Source of the DNA: JAIBJN01 sp963775625 | GTDB taxonomy: Bacteria > Actinomycetota > Thermoleophilia > Gaiellales > Gaiellaceae | Assembly: GCA_963775625.1 (NCBI GenBank) | Contig: CAVZJM010000004.1 | Location: 124,001 to 188,000, forward strand | Direction of reading: 5' to 3' | DNA length: 64,000 nucleotides | Shown: positions 18,622-28,044 of the stretch, in pieces | Position numbering within the stretch: the stretch's first letter is position 1 | Layout of the letters: each line of letters opens with the position of its first letter | Notes under the pieces: model-generated | Databases searched by the model: none | Told to the model about the DNA's origin: nothing | What the model saw: only the letters and a program-made list of their open reading frames with translations | Translations under genes and position numbers: made by a program

Positions 18622-20319
18622 GTGCCGGATCTCGCGCGACGCCTCGCGGTGGCCCGCGGCGACGAGCTCGCCGACGTCGTCATCCAGGGCGGGCAGGTCT
18701 TCTCCGCCTTCACGCGCGAGTGGCTCGAGACCGACGTGGCGATCTGCGACGGCTTCGTCGCCGGCCTCGGCGAGTACGCGGGCCGCGAGGTCATCCACGC
18801 GGGCGGCAAGTACGTCGTCCCCGGCTTCGTGGACGCGCACATGCACCTCGAGTCCTCGAAGCTCCTCGTGGACGAGTTCGCCCGCCTCGTCCTCCCGCTC
18901 GGGACGACCGCCGTCGTCGCCGACCCGCACGAGATCGCCAACGTCCTCGGCACGGACGGCGTCCACTGGCTCGCCGACCTGTGCGCCGAGGTGCCGCTCG
19001 ACGTCTTCTTCATGGCCTCGTCCTGCGTGCCCGCCTCGTCGTTCGAGTCGCCGCGCCGCCCGCTGAACCCCGGCGACCTGGAGGGGCTGCTCCGTCGCCG
19101 GCGCGTGATCGGCCTCGCCGAGATGATGAACTTCCCCGGCGTCATCGCCGGCGACCCGCACGAGCTGGAGAAGCTCGCCCTCGGCGCCTCGCACGTCGAC
19201 GGGCACGCGCCCGGCGTCCTCGGGAAGGACCTGCAGGCCTACGCCGCCGCCGGCATCCGCTCCGACCACGAGTGCTACACGGCCGAGGAGGGCCGCGAGC
19301 GCCTGCGCGCCGGCATCTGGGTGCTGATCCGGGAGGCCTCGGCCGCGCGCAACCTCGCCGCGCTCCTCCCGCTCGTCGAGGAGTTCGGCCCGCACCGGCT
19401 CGCGTTCTGCACGGACGACCGCGAGCCCGAGCACATCGCCGAGGACGGGCACATCAACTCGATGGTGCGGGACGCGGTCGCCCAGGGCGTCACGCCCGAG
19501 GACGCGCTCGTCATGGCCACGCTCAACCCCTGCCTCTGCCACGGCCTCACGCAGCTGGGCGCGCTCGCGCCCGGCTACCAGGCGGACGTCCTCGTCCTCC
19601 CCGACCTCGAGCGCTTCGAGCCCGAGCTCGTCCTCAAGGCGGGCAAGCCGGTCGAGGAGATCGCGCGCGTCGAGGTGCCGGATTGGGTGAAGTCCACGGT
19701 GAACCTCGAGCCAGTCGCCGTCAACGACTTCCGCATCCCGTGGGAAGGCGGCCCCGCCCGCGTGATCGGGCTCGTCGAGGGGCAGATCGTCACGGACGCG
19801 CTCGAGGAGGAGCCGCGCGTCGAGAAGGGCTTCGCCGAGTCCGACCCCGCGCGCGACGTCCTCAAGATCGCCGTCGTCGAGCGGCACCTGCGCACGGGCC
19901 GCATCGGCCTCGGCTTCGTGCGCGGCTTCGGCCTCGAGAAGGGCGCGATCGCCTCCACGATCGCCCACGACGCGCACAACATCGTCGTCGTCGGCGCCGA
20001 CGACGGCGACATGGCCCGCGCCGTCCAGCGCCTCGCCGAGCTCGGCGGCGGCATCGTCGTCATCGAGAGCCGCGGCGTGCAGGCGGAGCTGCCCCTCCCG
20101 GTCGCGGGGCTCCTGTCGGACGCGCCGCTGGCCGAGGTGGTGGAGGCGAGCGAGGCGTGCGTCGAGGCGGCGCGCGCCCTCGGCTGCACCTATCCGTCGC
20201 CGTTCCAGACGATGTCGTTCCTGGCGCTCTCGGTGATCCCCGCGCTGAAGATCACCGACCGCGGCCTCGTCGACGTCGACCGCTTCGAGCTCGTCCCGCT
20301 GGCCGCAAACTCGCTCTAA
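18622..20319 (+). CDS. ade: Adenine deaminase
   Basis: A 565-residue amidohydrolase from GTG 18622. It converts adenine to hypoxanthine and ammonia in purine salvage or breakdown. Metal-site motifs include VDAHMHLES (about residue 72), DPHEIANVLG, MNFPGV, VDGHAPG, SDHE and FCTDD. The C-terminal half ends with TYPSPFQTMSFLALSVIPALKITDRGLVDV, typical of Ade. Length matches the family. No frameshift is present although neighbours on both sides carry them. Confidence 0.94.
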   Translation: MPDLARRLAVARGDELADVVIQGGQVFSAFTREWLETDVAICDGFVAGLGEYAGREVIHAGGKYVVPGFVDAHMHLESSKLLVDEFARLVLPLGTTAVVADPHEIANVLGTDGVHWLADLCAEVPLDVFFMASSCVPASSFESPRRPLNPGDLEGLLRRRRVIGLAEMMNFPGVIAGDPHELEKLALGASHVDGHAPGVLGKDLQAYAAAGIRSDHECYTAEEGRERLRAGIWVLIREASAARNLAALLPLVEEFGPHRLAFCTDDREPEHIAEDGHINSMVRDAVAQGVTPEDALVMATLNPCLCHGLTQLGALAPGYQADVLVLPDLERFEPELVLKAGKPVEEIARVEVPDWVKSTVNLEPVAVNDFRIPWEGGPARVIGLVEGQIVTDALEEEPRVEKGFAESDPARDVLKIAVVERHLRTGRIGLGFVRGFGLEKGAIASTIAHDAHNIVVVGADDGDMARAVQRLAELGGGIVVIESRGVQAELPLPVAGLLSDAPLAEVVEASEACVEAARALGCTYPSPFQTMSFLALSVIPALKITDRGLVDVDRFELVPLAANSL

Positions 20320-20352
20320 ATCGAGCCCGCGTACCCGGCCGATAGAGGGAGC

Positions 20353-20943
20353 ATGCCGTCCTCCGGGGCCTCTGCGAGACGCGCGACCTGGGACGCGATC
20401 GCCCTCGCGCTCGCCTTCCTGGCGGTGGACGCGCTCATCATCACGGCCATCCTGGCCGACCTCGTCGAGCCCACGCAGGGCATCGTCACGATCCTCGCCC
20501 TCGCCGCCGTCGTCCTCCTCCTCTACCGCGACGACGTGATGGACGCGATCGCCGCCGGCAACGAGAAGCTCGGCCTGACGGTCGACGACGAGCCGGTGCG
20601 GACGGCGCTGGACACCCTCGCCGGCGAGGCCGGCTGGACGGTGGAGCACGACTTCCTGAGCGCCCACGGCCGCCGCATCGGCACGGTCGTCCACGGCCCC
20701 TCCGGCTCGTACCTGGTGGAGACCAGGAACCGCGCGTACCGCGTCGAGCACCTGGGCCGAGCGCGCCACCACGCAGCGTGGCTCCACGGCGAGGTCGGCG
20801 GCTGGGTCACGCCGGTCCTGTGCCTGGTGCAGCGAGACGACCGCCCGCACCGCCGAGACGGCGTGTGGATCATGGGCGTCGACCAGCTCGCCGGCTGGCT
20901 CAGGGCGCGGACGCCCCCGCGCGGGGCGTCCTCAGAGGGGTAG
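20353..20943 (+). CDS. Membrane protein with a NERD-like domain
   Basis: A 196-residue protein from ATG 20353 (AGAGGGA upstream). Two hydrophobic helices (about 15-36 and 42-57) precede a cytosolic domain resembling NERD: a HGPSGSYLVETRNRAYRVEH core, then PVLCLVQRD and GVDQLAGWL. In typical NERD domains the first strand is IDHLVVG and a Lys follows the Glu. Here these are IGTVVHG and an Arg, so nuclease activity may be lost. It overlaps the tail of the small gene on the other strand by 12 bp. Confidence 0.65.
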   Translation: MPSSGASARRATWDAIALALAFLAVDALIITAILADLVEPTQGIVTILALAAVVLLLYRDDVMDAIAAGNEKLGLTVDDEPVRTALDTLAGEAGWTVEHDFLSAHGRRIGTVVHGPSGSYLVETRNRAYRVEHLGRARHHAAWLHGEVGGWVTPVLCLVQRDDRPHRRDGVWIMGVDQLAGWLRARTPPRGASSEG

Positions 20944-21102
20944 CAGGCCGAAGAGCCGGCGCCGGCGGAGTCTCTTCTCCTCGCGCGCCTTTGCTGCGGC
21001 TTCCCGTCTCTCGATGATCGTGCGGAGGTCGCGTTGAACTGCCTCGGCTTCGCGCATGCGAGCCTCGAACTCCTCAGGGCTCATCCGCTTCCGCTTCGCC
21101 AT
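20932..21102 (-). CDS. Micro-module protein A2: small basic coiled-coil protein
   Basis: A 56-residue protein from ATG 21102 with start MAKRKRMSPEEFEARMREAE, a helical charged middle and the C-terminus RLRRRRLFGLLPL. A second gene at 28560-28715 has the same plan and ends RRRRVFGLLAL. Both start inside the end of an upstream gene whose product is acidic. No known family is recognised. The shared C-terminal motif (four arginines then F-G-L-L-x-L) and conserved overlap argue that it is real. Confidence 0.65.
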   Translation of the reverse strand: MAKRKRMSPEEFEARMREAEAVQRDLRTIIERREAAAKAREEKRLRRRRLFGLLPL

Positions 21103-21271
21103 CGTCCTCCTCTCTGAGGATACGAAGGATGTCAAGGCAGAGTCCCTGGATGTCCCAAAGCGCGCGGAACATCGTGTCAACCTCGAACCGTGTCAGCCCG
21201 GGCTCGGGTCTCCGCCAGAGCACATCTGGATCGTCGCCGCGCTCTGGCCGCGCCGCAAGATGGCCAAACAG
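21074..21271 (-). CDS. Micro-module protein A1: small acidic protein
   Basis: About 50-65 residues, ending DILRILREEDDGEAEADEP at TGA 21074-21076. The start is uncertain: CTG 21271 aligns with the ATG of the paralogue B1 (both continue FG), while GTG 21223 gives a length close to B1. A shared core of D-I-x(5)-[LI]-E/D-I-L-R-I-L-R-E-E-D-D links it to B1 at 28696-28842. The A2 start lies 29 bp inside this gene, so translation is probably coupled. It follows the ARPP-1-like gene with almost no gap. Function unknown. Confidence 0.6.
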   Translation of the reverse strand: MFGHLAARPERGDDPDVLWRRPEPGLTRFEVDTMFRALWDIQGLCLDILRILREEDDGEAEADEP

Positions 21272-21273
21272 GC

Positions 21274-21713
21274 CTAGCTGGTCGAGTACGCCGAGAGCTG
21301 CAAGAGCTCCCCGTCCAGCTCGAGCCCGGAGCCGACGAGGCCCTTCGCGGTGACCCGCACGTCCTCGCCGAGCCCGACCGACGGCTCCCGCCGCCGCGGC
21401 GCGGCGAGCACGGCCTCGACGAACGCCTCCAGCCGCCCGGCCGGCGCCGGCTTCGCCGTCGAGCCGCTCCGAGCGCGTCGAGCAGGTAGCCGTCGAGCAG
21501 CTTCGGGTAGAGCCGCGCGAAGGCCTCGGGCCGCGAGAGGTAGTCGAGGCAGAGCGAGGTCGGGGCCGAGCGCGACGAGCGCGCCCGACTGCCCCGGCTC
21601 GAGCGGGAAGGCGCCGCGCAGGTCGGCGAGCTCGCGCCCGCGCGAGGCGAAGATGTGCGCCTGCGCGCCGGTCGGCGAGTACGAGCCGAGCCGGATCGAC
21701 TTTCCCAGATCGG
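21274..21713 (-). pseudogene. ARPP-1-like protein, frameshifted and probably 5'-truncated
   Basis: Segments in three frames together resemble the C-terminal part of ARPP-1 domain proteins (ARG and rhodanese-phosphatase associated): IRLGSYSPTGAQAHIF, CLDYLSRPEAFARLYPKLL, DGYLLDALERLDGE, AFVEAVLAAPRRREPSVGLG and LELDGELLQLSAYS. Removing single bases near 21555, 21469 and 21437 joins them. The expected N-terminal half is not visible, because the DNA beyond 21720 belongs to an oppositely oriented gene. The family assignment is from memory of its C-terminal pattern and is tentative. Confidence 0.5.
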
Positions 21714-21722
21714 TACGGCTTG

Positions 21723-22314
21723 ATGCGCTCGAAGGCTGTCCTCGAGCGTGCCGTCGGGGAGTTCAGCGATCCTCCGGAGGCAGACAAGTGGCTTGGACCG
21801 CGCGTTCACGCGGCTTTACGGCTAACGCGCCGCGAGGCCAGCGACAGGGATCTCTGGTCGTACCTGGGTCTCGTGACGTTCCAGGATTACGTTCGATGGC
21901 GGTTCGTCAACGCGCCTTCCGCCCGCTTCGTCGGCCCCCCGCACGACCATGCGTTGGGCAGGCTTTGGTGGGGTGGCGAGCTTCTTCGCAACGGCCCTGA
22001 CTATGCAAACGTTGTGACCGGATTCCGAATTCAGGACATTCCGAACAGCTTCCGGTTCGACATCTTCCATCGCAGACCGCTGGCGCTCGCCGCTGTCCAG
22101 GTCTTGGGAACGTGGCGAGACGGCGAGCCTGCTACGGGACGTCAGGCGAACAGGTTGCTTCAGGCGATGAACATGGAGCTTGTGACGCTCGCACTTGACG
22201 CGGTACATTCCGGATGCTCGGCCCGCTGATGGCGACGAGAGCTGGCTTGCAACGGCGCCGGACGAAGCGAGCCTTGTCGGTGATGATTCCGGCTCGGCCT
22301 GGCGACCCACGTAG
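21723..22314 (+). pseudogene. DUF6339-like protein, one frameshift, possibly 5'-truncated
   Basis: From ATG 21723: PRVHAALRLTRREASDRDLW, YLGLVTFQDYVRWRF, then VTGFRIQDIPNSFRFDIFHR, ending in frame only if one base near 22203 is skipped (IPDARPADGDESWLATAPDE to TAG 22312). The residues around LWSYLG...DYVRWR resemble DUF6339, a family often seen in accessory regions. With the base removed the product is 196 residues. The usual N-terminal portion seems missing. It abuts the ARPP-1-like fragment head to head. Confidence 0.5.
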
Positions 22315-22419
22315 ACCTGCATGATGCAGCTTGCTGCCTGCAACCGAGGCCTCGTTAGGGCGACTTGCCGCATGTCCTCTACCTCGTCGACAGATAGAGA
22401 AGCCGGCGTTCGTGCCGTC

Positions 22420-22946
22420 ACCGCCGTGCTACCAAGCCGAGCGATGTCCGAGCAGCACCCGGCGCTGGCGTGAGGTCCGTCGACGCAAGCGATCCCGTGA
22501 TTCGGGCGCACCGCTCGGATGCGTGCCAACGTGGGCGAGTTCACTAGACCGCAACGGCAGTCGTTGGCAACCGCGTGGGAGATCATTCCGGCGTCGTTTG
22601 TGTCGCCGACAACAAGACGAAGAGACGCGCCGCGCCTGATCGACGCGAAGAGGGCGATCCGAGCGTTCCATCGATAGAGCGGCGTACCGAGCGGCCGTAG
22701 CGGGTCGCCGTCCGGCGACGTCGGTCGCGGCCGGGAGGGATCCGGCTTTCCCACGTCCGTCTGCCAGGTATCCGCGTCCGCCGAGTCCCTTGACGTAGAC
22801 GTGGCACAAGCATCACCGTGCGGGAGTTGCACACGAAGCGTGTTCTTCGAGTGCGAGCTCGCGTCGGCCCTCACGGTCGCCCCTCGTTCCTCCAGCGCCT
22901 TCACGGCTTCCGCGAGGCCTTGGCGGGCTGTCTCCGCTCCGCTCAT
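22420..22946 (-). pseudogene. Decayed hypothetical gene divergent from the nuclease/helicase
   Basis: From ATG 22946 the start is protein-like: MSGAETARQGLAEAVKALEE, then RGATVRADASSHSKNTLRVQ. After GDAC the frame appears to shift (HVYVK is in another frame) and return by DSADADTWQTDVGKPDPSR. Two extra bases near 22814 plus one near 22799 would explain this. The 3' half could not be resolved and its end is arbitrary. I do not recognise a family. The remaining interval from 22315 holds no convincing gene on either strand. Confidence 0.3.
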
Positions 22947-22997
22947 TGGTGGAGTGTTCCGTAAGGAACGCCCTATCCACAAGCGACAATTGGACAG

Positions 22998-25900
22998 ATG
23001 CGTCTCGACGACGGCCGCTTCCGTTTCTCGCCGACCGACCTCAACGCCTTCCTGGCGTGCGAGCACCTGACCACGCTCCAGCTCGCGGTCGCTCGCGGCG
23101 AGCTCAAGAAGCCCTTCCGGCACAACCCGCACGCTGAGCTCATCCGGCGCAAGGGGGACGAGCACGAGGCTGCCTACCTGGCCCGGCTCCAGGCGCGAGG
23201 GGCGCCAGGTCACCGACGATCGACTTCGACGACCGCGACTGGGCGCGCGCCGCCCGGGAGACCGAGCGAGCCATCCACGACGGAGCCGACGTCGTCTACC
23301 AGGCCGCCCTCACCGACGGCACCTGGCGCGGGTTCGCGGACTTCATCGAGCGCCGCGCCGACGGCGACGGATACGAGGTCGTCGACACCAAGCTCGCCCG
23401 CCTCGCCAAGCCGCAGCACGTGCTCCAGCTCTGCTTCTACACCGAGCAGCTCGCGCGGATCCAGGGGCGCACGCCCGCGGCGATGCACGTCGTCACGGGC
23501 ACCGGGGAGCGCGAGTCCTTCCGGCCGGACGACTTCCTCGCCTACTACCGGCGGCTCCGCGCGCGGTTTCTCGACGCGGTCGAGCAGCGGCGGCCGACCT
23601 ACCCGTACCCGGTCGACTTCTGCGGGCTCTGCGACTTCCTCTCGCTCTGCAAGGAGCGCTGGGCGGAGGACGACCACCTCACGCTCGTCGCCGGCGTCTC
23701 GCGGCTCCAGGTCGAGCGGCTCACCGCGGCCGGGATCACGACGCTCGAGGCGCTCGCCGAGGCCGACCCGGACACCAAGGTCCCGAGCATGCGCGCGTCC
23801 ACCTTCCAGGGCCTCAACCACCAGGCCCGGCTCCAGCTCCACCACCGGCGCACCGGCGAGCACGAGATCGAGCACCTCCCGGAGGAGCCCGACCGCGGCT
23901 TCGCGCTCCTGCCGGAGCCGAGCCCGGGCGACGTCTGGCTCGACCTCGAGGGCGACCCGTGGTTCGAGCCGGCGCGCGGGCTCGAGTACCTCTTCGGCTG
24001 GGTCGAGCTCGGCGAGGACGGCGCGCCGCGCTACGAGCACATCTGGTCGCGCGACCGGGACGCCGAGAAGCAGGGCTTCGAGCGGCTCGTCGACCACATC
24101 GTCGAGCGCCGCCGCCGCTTCCCGGGCATGCACGTCTACCACTACGCGCCGTACGAGCGCACCGCGCTCTCGCGGCTCATGGGCGAGCACGGCACGCGCG
24201 AGGAGGAGATCGACGACCTCCTCCGCGGCGAGGTGCTCGTCGACCTCTTCCGCGTGACGAAGCAGGCGCTGCGCGCGTCGGTGCCGAGCTACTCGATCAA
24301 GGAGGTCGAGAAGCTCTTCGGGTTCGAGCGCACGGCCGAGGTCGGGGGCGGGGGCGAGTCGGTGAACGCCTTCGAGACGTGGCTCGAGACCGAGCGACGA
24401 CACGCTCCTCGACGGGATCCGCGACTACAACGAGGAGGACTGCGTCTCGCTCTACGAGCTGCACCGCTGGCTGCTCGAGCGGCGGCCGCCGGAGATGCCC
24501 TGGCGGCTGCCGCCGGACGAGCGCGAGCGGAGCGAGGAGGCGGAGGAGCGCGACGCCGAGCGGGCGCGCGTCCGCGACGCGCTCCTCGCCGGCGCCGAGG
24601 AGGGCGACCCCGACTGGCTCCTCGCGCACCTCCTCGACTACCACCAGCGCGAGGAGCGGCCGCAGTGGTGGGAGTACTTCTTCCACCGCGGAGCTCGACG
24701 ACGAGGAGCTCGTCGACGAACAGGAACACGCTCGGCGGGCTCGTGCCCGACGGCGAGCCGTACAAGGAGAAGCAGTCCTGGTGGTACCCGTTCAGCTTCG
24801 AGGCGCAGGAGCACAGGATCCACGGGGGCGGCGTCGACCCGAAGACCGAGCGCGGGTTCGACGTGCGGGTGGACGACGAGCACGGGACGCTCCAGCTCCG
24901 CTGGGGCCGCGAGCAGGCCGAGGAGCCGCTCCCGACCGCGCTCATCCCGCCGAAGCCGCTGTACGCGAAGGCGCAGCGGGCGGCGCTCCTCCGCTTCGCC
25001 GAGAACCGGGAGCGGTACCCGGCCGCGGTCGAGATCCTCGAGCGGCGCCCGCCGCGGGCGCGGCTGGACGGGACGCTGACCGAGGCCGCGCTCAGCCTCG
25101 ACGGGAGCTACCTCTTCGTGCAGGGGCCGCCCGGCTCCGGCAAGACGTGGAGCGGCGCGCGCGCGGCCCTCGCGCTCATGCGGGCGGGCCGGCGCGTCGG
25201 CGTGACGGCGCTCAGCCACAAGGCGATCCACAAGTTCCTGGACGACCTCGAGGAGGCGGCGCTCGAGGAGGGCTACGAGTTCCGCGGCCGGAAGAAGGGG
25301 AGCGGGGAGGGCCACTACGAGGGCCGCTTCGTCGACTGCACCGACTCGAACGACGCGATGCTCGACCCCGAGCTCCAGCTGCTCGCGGGGACGTCCTGGC
25401 TCTTCGCGCGCGAGGAGCTCGACCAGCACGTGGACACGCTCTTCGTCGACGAGGGCGGGCAGTTCGCGCTCGCCGACGCGATCGCCGTCGGCACCGCGGC
25501 GCGGAACCTCGTCCTCCTCGGCGACCCGAACCAGCTCCCGCAGGTCTCGCAGGGCTCGCACCCGCCGGGCGCGGAGGCGTCCGTGCTCGGCCACCTGCTC
25601 GGCGACGACGAGACCGTGCCGCCCGACCGCGGGCTCTTCCTCGAGCACACGTGGCGGCTGCGGCCGGAGGTGAACGCGCTTCATCTCGGAGACGTTCTAC
25701 GAGGGGCGCCTCGAGCCGGCGGAGGTCACCTCGACGCGCTCGATCGCGGCCGGGAACGGCGTGCGCTTCCTCGCCGTCCCGCACCAGGCGCACAGCCAGG
25801 CCTCGCCGGAGGAGGCGGAGGCGGTGCGCGCCGAGATCGAGCGGCTCGCTCGGGACGCCGTACGTCGAGGACGGCGTCGAGCGGCCGCTCCGCTACGACG

Positions 25901-26233
25901 GACTTCATCGTCGTCGCGCCGTACAACGCGCACGTGCGCCTGCTGCGGGAGCAGCTGCCCGAGGCGGTGCGGGTCGGCACGGTGGACAAGTTCCAGGGCC
26001 AGCAGGCCACGGTGTCGTTCTTCGCGATGGCGAGCTCGTCGGGCGAGGACGTCCCGCGCGGCCTCGACTTCCTCTTCTCCCGCAACCGCCTGAACGTGGC
26101 GGTCTCGCGGGCGAAGTGCCTGGCGTACGTGGTGGCGAGCCCGCGGCTCCTGGAGACGAGCTGCAGGACGGTGGAGCAGATGCGGCTGGTGAACGCGCTC
26201 TGCCGGTTCGTGGAGATGGCTGAAGAGCGGTGA
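22998..26233 (+). pseudogene. TM0106-type RecB-like nuclease fused to SF1 helicase, about eight frameshifts
   Basis: If eight extra bases are ignored the reading is 1,075 residues. Order: N-terminal LNAFLACEHLTTLQLAVARG; RecB-like nuclease motif EVVDTKLARLAKP; cysteines of an iron-sulfur site (FCGLCDFLSLC); an RNase H-like DVWLDLEGDPW domain; then an SF1 helicase with GPPGSGKT (about 25123-25146), FVDEGGQ and FSRNRLNVAVSRAK. Shifts lie near 23200, 23213, 24395, 24690, 24720, 25679, 25848 and 25900; all can be repaired by deleting one base. Related multidomain proteins occur near defence or repair genes. A possible duplicate of its tail remains at 28458. Confidence 0.8.
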
Positions 26234-26327
26234 CAGCTCAGCGACGATTTGGCACGGAGCCGTGCACCACGCGCGCGCTTTCGCCTGCTTCGATCGGCCG
26301 TACAGCACTGCTCGCTGCCGTCCGAAG

Positions 26328-26345
26328 TGTCTACTACACTAGACA
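26328..26345. promoter_or_regulatory. Possible hicAB operator, inverted repeat
   Basis: TGTCTA (26328-26333) and TAGACA (26340-26345) form a perfect inverted repeat with a six-base spacer, 32 bp before the hicA start. HicB antitoxins carry DNA-binding domains and repress their own promoter, so this is a plausible operator. No direct evidence. Confidence 0.4.
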
Positions 26346-26376
26346 GAGATGTTGGACTTGGCTCTGAGGTTCGCAT

Positions 26377-26577
26377 GTGACCGGCCGAAGGCTCCTGCGG
26401 GTACTGCGGCGCCTGGGCTGCGAGGAGGTGCGCCGGCGCAGCTCTCACGTGCGCGTGAGGTGCGGCAGCTGTGAGACCACGGTGCCGGTTCACGCAGGCG
26501 AGGATCTCCCGCCCGGGACGCTGCGGGCCATTGAGCGCGATCTCGAGCCATGCCTAGGACGAAAGTGGCTGCGATGA
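26377..26577 (+). CDS. hicA: HicA-like mRNA interferase toxin
   Basis: A 66-residue basic protein from GTG 26377 with the dsRBD-like HicA pattern: RRLLRVLRRLGCEEVRR, SSHVRVRCG with the catalytic-type histidine, VPVHAGEDLPPGTLRAI. HicA cleaves mRNA when free of HicB. The final codons overlap the hicB start (ATGA at 26574). Toxin-first order is normal for hicAB. Confidence 0.82.
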   Translation: MTGRRLLRVLRRLGCEEVRRRSSHVRVRCGSCETTVPVHAGEDLPPGTLRAIERDLEPCLGRKWLR

Positions 26578-26960
26578 GGTCGAGGTCATACCGCGTTGTC
26601 TTCGAACGGGACGAGAGCGGGGCGTGGATCGCGCAGGTCCCGCGCGTACGCGGTTGCCATACGTATGGGCGCACCCTCGAGCAGGCTCGTCGGCGCATCC
26701 GCGAAGCCCTGGCGCTTTGGGTCGAGGACGCGGCCTCGGTCGAGTTCGCCGAGGAGGTGCGTCTCCCCACGGAAGCGCGAGACGCCATCAAGCGAAGTCG
26801 TCAAGCACGCAAGGCGGCCGAAGCTCGGCGCATTGACGCGCAGGTCGTGACGGCGGAGGCGGCCCAGGCGCTGGTCGGCGACCTCCAGCTCAGCGTCCGT
26901 GATGCGGGAGAGCTTCTGGGGCTCTCACACCAGCGCGTTCAGCAGCTCGTCCGCGGCTAG
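26574..26960 (+). CDS. hicB: HicB-like antitoxin with C-terminal DNA-binding region
   Basis: A 128-residue protein from ATG 26574, which overlaps the hicA stop; ATG 26550 is an alternative. Residues 1-60 match HicB: YRVVFERDESGAWIAQVPRV, GCHTYGRTLEQARRRIREAL. The end contains SVRDAGELLGLSHQRVQQLV, a helix-turn-helix that could bind the inverted repeat upstream of hicA. It neutralises HicA and represses the operon. Confidence 0.82.
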   Translation: MRSRSYRVVFERDESGAWIAQVPRVRGCHTYGRTLEQARRRIREALALWVEDAASVEFAEEVRLPTEARDAIKRSRQARKAAEARRIDAQVVTAEAAQALVGDLQLSVRDAGELLGLSHQRVQQLVRG

Positions 26961-27692
26961 AACAGGTGGTGCTCCTCGCGGGCGCGCGGCTCTTCCTCCG
27001 GAAACCGCTTGAGCCCGACGCCGGCGAGCTCGCCGGTGGCCGGGTGCCGCGCGAAGCGGGGGAGGAGCTTCTTGAAGTAGCCGCTTCCCTGCCCGATTCC
27101 TCGCTGTCCGGCCACGGTCGTGGCCACCACGAGGTCGGCACACTGGAGCCCGATCGAGTACTGGCTCGGCCCGAGGAAGAGGCCTTCGACGATCCGCTCG
27201 AGCCTCACGTAGGGCGTGCCCTCCTCGGTGAGGTCGCCGAAGAAGCGGCGAAGTCGCGCGTCTTTCTCTTTGAAGCGGCTGTCGATGACGATGAGCCCGT
27301 AGTCGTCCTCCTCGACAAGCAGGTGGTGGAACCGCTCGGCGAGGAACATGAGGGCCGTGGCGTAAACGTCCTCAGGCGAGCGAAAGTAGACATGCTCGCG
27401 TGGGAGGAAAGACCTCCGGCCCGGTGTCGAGATCCATGACGACGACGTAGGCGGTGAACGGCGCCCGTGCGAGTGAGTCGAACACGGCGTCGGCGAGCGC
27501 GTCGGGGACCTCGCCCGTGCGGATTCCGTGCCACTTGACCTCGCGGTCGAGCGGCCAACGGTGGGCGCGAAGCGCTTCCTGCCAGCGCTCCTTCAGCTCG
27601 GGCCAGTCCCGCTCGCGGACGGCGATGCCGCCGAGCGCGAAGAGCCCGCCCTGGTCGAGCCGCCCGCTCTCGTCCAGGAAGAGCAGGTGCAT
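26957..27692 (-). pseudogene. DUF3800 protein, one frameshift
   Basis: A 244-residue DUF3800 protein if one extra base (plus-strand T near 27401) is skipped. It begins MHLLFLDESGRLDQGG with the family LDESG motif, and has AYVVVMDLDTG, then in the second frame DDYGLIVIDSRF and LQCADLVV. DUF3800 proteins have an RNase H-like fold and frequent mobile or defence neighbours. It converges with hicB, overlapping by four bases, and diverges from vapB. Confidence 0.75.
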
Positions 27693-27708
27693 CGAGCTCC
27701 ATCAGATC

Positions 27709-27762
27709 ACATCGAACGACGCATCCCCGTTTCAAATCCGTTCACCACGGATGCGTCGATGT
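27709..27762. promoter_or_regulatory. Large inverted repeat between DUF3800 and vapB
   Basis: GACGCATCC (27718-27726) pairs exactly with GGATGCGTC (27749-27757). Outer bases ACATCGA and TCGATGT extend it, with a three-base bulge in one arm. It lies just upstream of both divergent genes. It could be a two-way operator or a cruciform. Confidence 0.45.
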
Positions 27763-27774
27763 GTGTTGGGATTC

Positions 27775-27801
27775 TTACATCACATCGGAGAAGTGATGTA
27801 A
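27775..27801. promoter_or_regulatory. Probable vapBC operator, inverted repeat
   Basis: Perfect nine-base arms TTACATCAC (27775-27783) and GTGATGTAA (27793-27801) with a nine-base spacer end three bases before the vapB ATG. Ribbon-helix-helix antitoxins bind such palindromes, so autoregulation is likely. The site also overlaps the expected ribosome-binding region. Confidence 0.55.
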
Positions 27802-27804
27802 CCT

Positions 27805-28044
27805 ATGGCCGTGAAGCGGCTTCAGATCATGATCGAGGAGGACCTCGACGCCGCGCTTGGGCGCCAGGCTCGGCGCGAGCGCGTTTCCAAGGCTGCGCTG
27901 ATCCGGCGCTACGTGCGCGAGCGCCTGGCGCCGCTGCCGCCCCTGCACGAGGATCCGCTGTGGGAGCTCGTCGGCATTGCCGGTGACGTCGAGCCCGTCG
28001 GCGACATCGATGAGTTTCTCTACGGGCCCGAGGCCAAGCCCTGA
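27805..28044 (+). CDS. vapB: VapB-like ribbon-helix-helix antitoxin
   Basis: A 79-residue protein from ATG 27805 with an N-terminal ribbon-helix-helix region (KRLQIMIEEDLDAALGRQAR, SKAALIRRYVRERL) and an acidic C-terminal toxin-binding tail. It represses its own operon and neutralises the PIN-domain toxin encoded next. The stop overlaps the vapC start by three bases. Confidence 0.8.
   Translation: MAVKRLQIMIEEDLDAALGRQARRERVSKAALIRRYVRERLAPLPPLHEDPLWELVGIAGDVEPVGDIDEFLYGPEAKP

Noticed and set aside
18505..20850. Long minus-strand frame opposite adenine deaminase
   Set aside because: Shadow of ade with biased composition.
22331..22639. Plus-strand frame in the gap before the nuclease/helicase
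   Set aside because: Composition is not protein-like and the opposite strand reads better near its 5' end.
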